Of a stretch of 64,000 bases of DNA, positions 61,697 to 64,000 are shown piece after piece. This DNA is from Ovis canadensis (taxonomy: Eukaryota > Chordata > Mammalia > Artiodactyla > Bovidae), in assembly GCF_042477335.2 (NCBI RefSeq), contig NC_091255.1, positions 47,346,501 through 47,410,500 on the forward strand, read 5' to 3'. The translations under genes were made by a program, and so were the position numbers. The notes beneath the pieces are model-generated. The model saw nothing but the letters and a program-made list of their open reading frames with translations. It was not told where the DNA came from and did no database searches. Position 1 is the first letter of the stretch; the number at the start of each line of letters is the position of its first letter.

Positions 61697-63524
61697 TGTT
61701 CTATGATCCTATAGCAATTTCTCTTCTTTTCTCCAGAAATTTAAGTGACACCTAAGAGGGAGCTGAGGGAGAGAGGGTAGAAAATATAGTCTGGAATCAG
61801 AACTGGTTTTGAATTCCACTGCACCTTTTTGGACTGTGTGACCTTAGGCAAGTAACTTCAGTTTTTTTCATAGGCAAGGGAGCTTATTAATTCTGTTGTG
61901 CAGAATCAGAGATCAATTTGTATCAGGAGTCTCTCATTAAGCATGGAACAATCATTCCATGTATCAAGGGCCTACTCTGTGCCAGGCAGTCCTTGGCACT
62001 GGAGAGTCCATGATGGACAAAATGCAAACTAGACCCCTGCTCTCACGGAGCTGAAGGTTTAGTAGGGAAGACAGACTTTAATCAAATAACTCCACAGACA
62101 GATGACAAATCACACTTGTGCAATTAAGTGCAGCAAAAGAGTAGTCTTAGGACTCGGTGAGGAGGAATTACCCAGGCAAGGAGATTTCCCTGAGGTAGGA
62201 AGGAGTAAGCTTAACTTGAAGGATGAGTAGGAAGCAAAAAATGGAGGGAAAAGGCCTTTCAAGAAAAGGGAATCACGTATGCGATGGCCATAAAGTGTGT
62301 GAGCCTGACCCAGAGGGCTACTGGAACTGCAGGGCAGAGAGAACAGGGTGGAGCTTGGTGAAAGATGAGGCCAGAGAAGCAGGGGTCGGATCACACAGGA
62401 CCCCATAGGCCTCCTTAAGGAGTTCTATCTTTAGCCTAAGAACAACGAAAAAACACAGAGGGTTATAATCACAGGCTACTGGTGAATATTCAGTTTTAAA
62501 AGGTCTCTCTGGCTGTAAAACTCAGAGCAGATGGCTAGACTATCTACCCCTCAATGTACCTTCAGGTAGTAAAGTTGCTAAATACTGCTAGATGATCCTT
62601 CCTCCTTATCCTTTGCATCCTCAACATCTCTTCATGGGATGACTGCAGAAACTGGTCTCCCTGCCTCCAGTCACACCTCCTCTACACAGGCTTGATTTTA
62701 TTTGATCTTCACAGCATGCTTGCAGGTAAGCAAAGGAGCAATCCTTATCCTGAGTTTGCAGATGAGAAAACTGAAGTGTAGTGGTGATGTGGGACTGGCT
62801 TGTGAAAGACAACTGTTAAAATTTCAGAAATTCTGTAAGCCAGTTGTTAAATACAGCCAATTATTGAAAATTAAATCATATAAACGTATAATTAAATGTA
62901 TTAAAAACAAAGGTAATAAATTCCCCAAACTCATCACTTCTTAATAACCTTACTGTTATTATTTACCTATGCTCTTGAGGCTATTTGTATTACTGTTTCT
63001 GCTACATAATATGAAACTACCACATAACAGTTTTCTCTGTATTCAGTAAAGTCAGGATGGTAGATTGAAACCAGCCTTGGTGGGAATCTTTGCACCATAG
63101 AATTGGCAAAGACTACAAAAAGGGACTTGATTTACTGTTTCTTTATCTAGATTTAAGAAAGTGATGAAGAATAATTCAGATTTTAAATGAATGTATTATG
63201 TCTGTAGCCACTACATTCTGGATAGACAAAGCTTGAGGAAACATTCTTTCAGTTATTTGAAAACTGTTTTCTGATCAGCGAGGAAGTTGCTCCCATAATT
63301 GACACTTAAGATGTCTCTGTTTATTCATTTTTTTTCTTACACTGACACAGAGGACATCAACCAATAACCATGTCGCAATTACATTCCCCCCCTCAACCGA
63401 AACCAGTTTGGCTACCCATATAGGAGTTTGGCAAAAATCAATGAAAGTATTTTGTGAGAATATATTGGTTATAAAGAATTTGCAAATATACATTATTATT
63501 TGTAAATTCTGTGCTACATATCCT
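61697..63524. other. Intergenic, with old repeat relics
   Basis: A short sense MIR core lies at 61790-61860. Text at 61960-62560 resembles a dispersed old mammalian repeat ('ctactctgtgccaggcagtc'). An antisense MIR-like piece is at 62690-62800. No gene is seen. Confidence 0.4.
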
Positions 63525-63552
63525 TTGAGTGAGTGAGTGAGTGAGTGAAGTC
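63525..63552. repeat. (GAGT)n tetranucleotide repeat
   Basis: About six GAGT/GTGA units abut the SINE end. Confidence 0.9.
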
Positions 63553-63756
63553 GCTCAGTCGTGTCCGACTCTTTGCGACCCCGTGGAGTGCAGCCCACCA
63601 GGCTCCTCTGTCCATTGGATTCTCCAGGCAAGAATACTGGAGTGGGTTGCCATTTCCTTCTCCAGGGGATCTTCCAGACCGAGGAATTGAACCCCGGTCT
63701 CCCGCATTGCGGGCAGATGCAGGTGGACGCTTTAACCTCTGAGCCACCAGGAAGCA
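63553..63756 (-). mobile_element. Bov-tA SINE, antisense
   Basis: Inverted body ('cgctcagtcgtgtccgactc') to inverted head 'ctctgagccaccaggaagc'. It looks young, with CpGs retained. Confidence 0.92.
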
Positions 63757-64000
63757 TCAGTACAATTTATGTACGTATATATTATATGCATACATTCCCC
63801 TTTTCAGTCGGCTGTTCAACATTTATCAGCACAGCCTGGTTCTAGAACATATTTCTCATGTGTCATGCTATAAATATTCACTGGATGCCAAGGCGGGGAT
63901 ACAGTCAATGAACAAATGACCCGGCCACGGTCACACATCCCAAGCTGCATAGGTAGGACCAGAGCCAGAGGTATTGTCCTCCCAAGGCCAGCGGCTCTCT

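Noticed and set aside
63553-63756. tRNA-like A- and B-box sequences in SINEs throughout the window
   Set aside because: They belong to Bov-tA and CHR SINE heads. None folds as an intact tRNA gene by inspection.

Overview
This is ruminant (cattle-like, Pecora) nuclear DNA. The evidence is the dense set of Bovidae-type retroposons: BovB RTE LINEs, Bov-tA and Bov-A2 SINEs, tRNA-Glu-derived CHR-type SINEs and bovine-type L1 3' ends. Older mammalian MIR, L2 and L1M relics lie beneath them. Two complete, spliced, protein-coding genes are recognisable, and I reconstructed every coding exon with reading phase kept across each junction. The order MRPL45 (+) then GPR179 (-) matches human 17q12, whose cattle counterpart lies on chromosome 19. 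The species itself cannot be fixed from this sequence.

Layout. 1-23,390 is gene-free and mostly retroposons: BovB copies at 1.3-4.5, 6.6-7.1 and 11.4-13.7 kb, L1 fragments, many SINEs, and single-copy-looking stretches in which I see no gene. 23,390-23,800 is a CpG-rich promoter with NRF-1-like sites. 23,692-39,319 is MRPL45 (8 coding exons, 306 aa), with introns 3 and 4 heavily invaded by LINEs and SINEs. 39,320-43,340 is the interval between two convergent genes and holds candidate poly(A) signals for both. 43,341-58,071 is GPR179 on the minus strand (11 coding exons, 2355 aa), whose giant last exon encodes a cytoplasmic tail with 20 CPWE/CPWD motifs. 58,072-64,000 is the upstream flank of GPR179. 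It holds a near-identical 266-bp inverted duplication, more SINEs, and no further gene.

The two genes are functionally unrelated. MRPL45 is a mitochondrial large-subunit ribosomal protein used in all tissues. GPR179 is an orphan class C receptor of retinal ON-bipolar cells that scaffolds RGS proteins beside mGluR6 and TRPM1. Their promoters fit these roles: CpG/NRF-1 for MRPL45, and CpG-poor with one OTX/CRX-like site for GPR179.

I found no previously undescribed biological system. The notable signals are structural. They include the inverted duplication at 59.2-60.3 kb, two SINEs flanked by unusually long direct repeats (66 and 42 bp), a BovB with a twin-priming-like 5' inversion, a poly(A)-only insertion with a 12-bp target duplication, a SINE with two A tracts, a probable GC-AG intron in GPR179, and a CpG-dense segment inside the GPR179 last exon. 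All identity statements were judged by eye.
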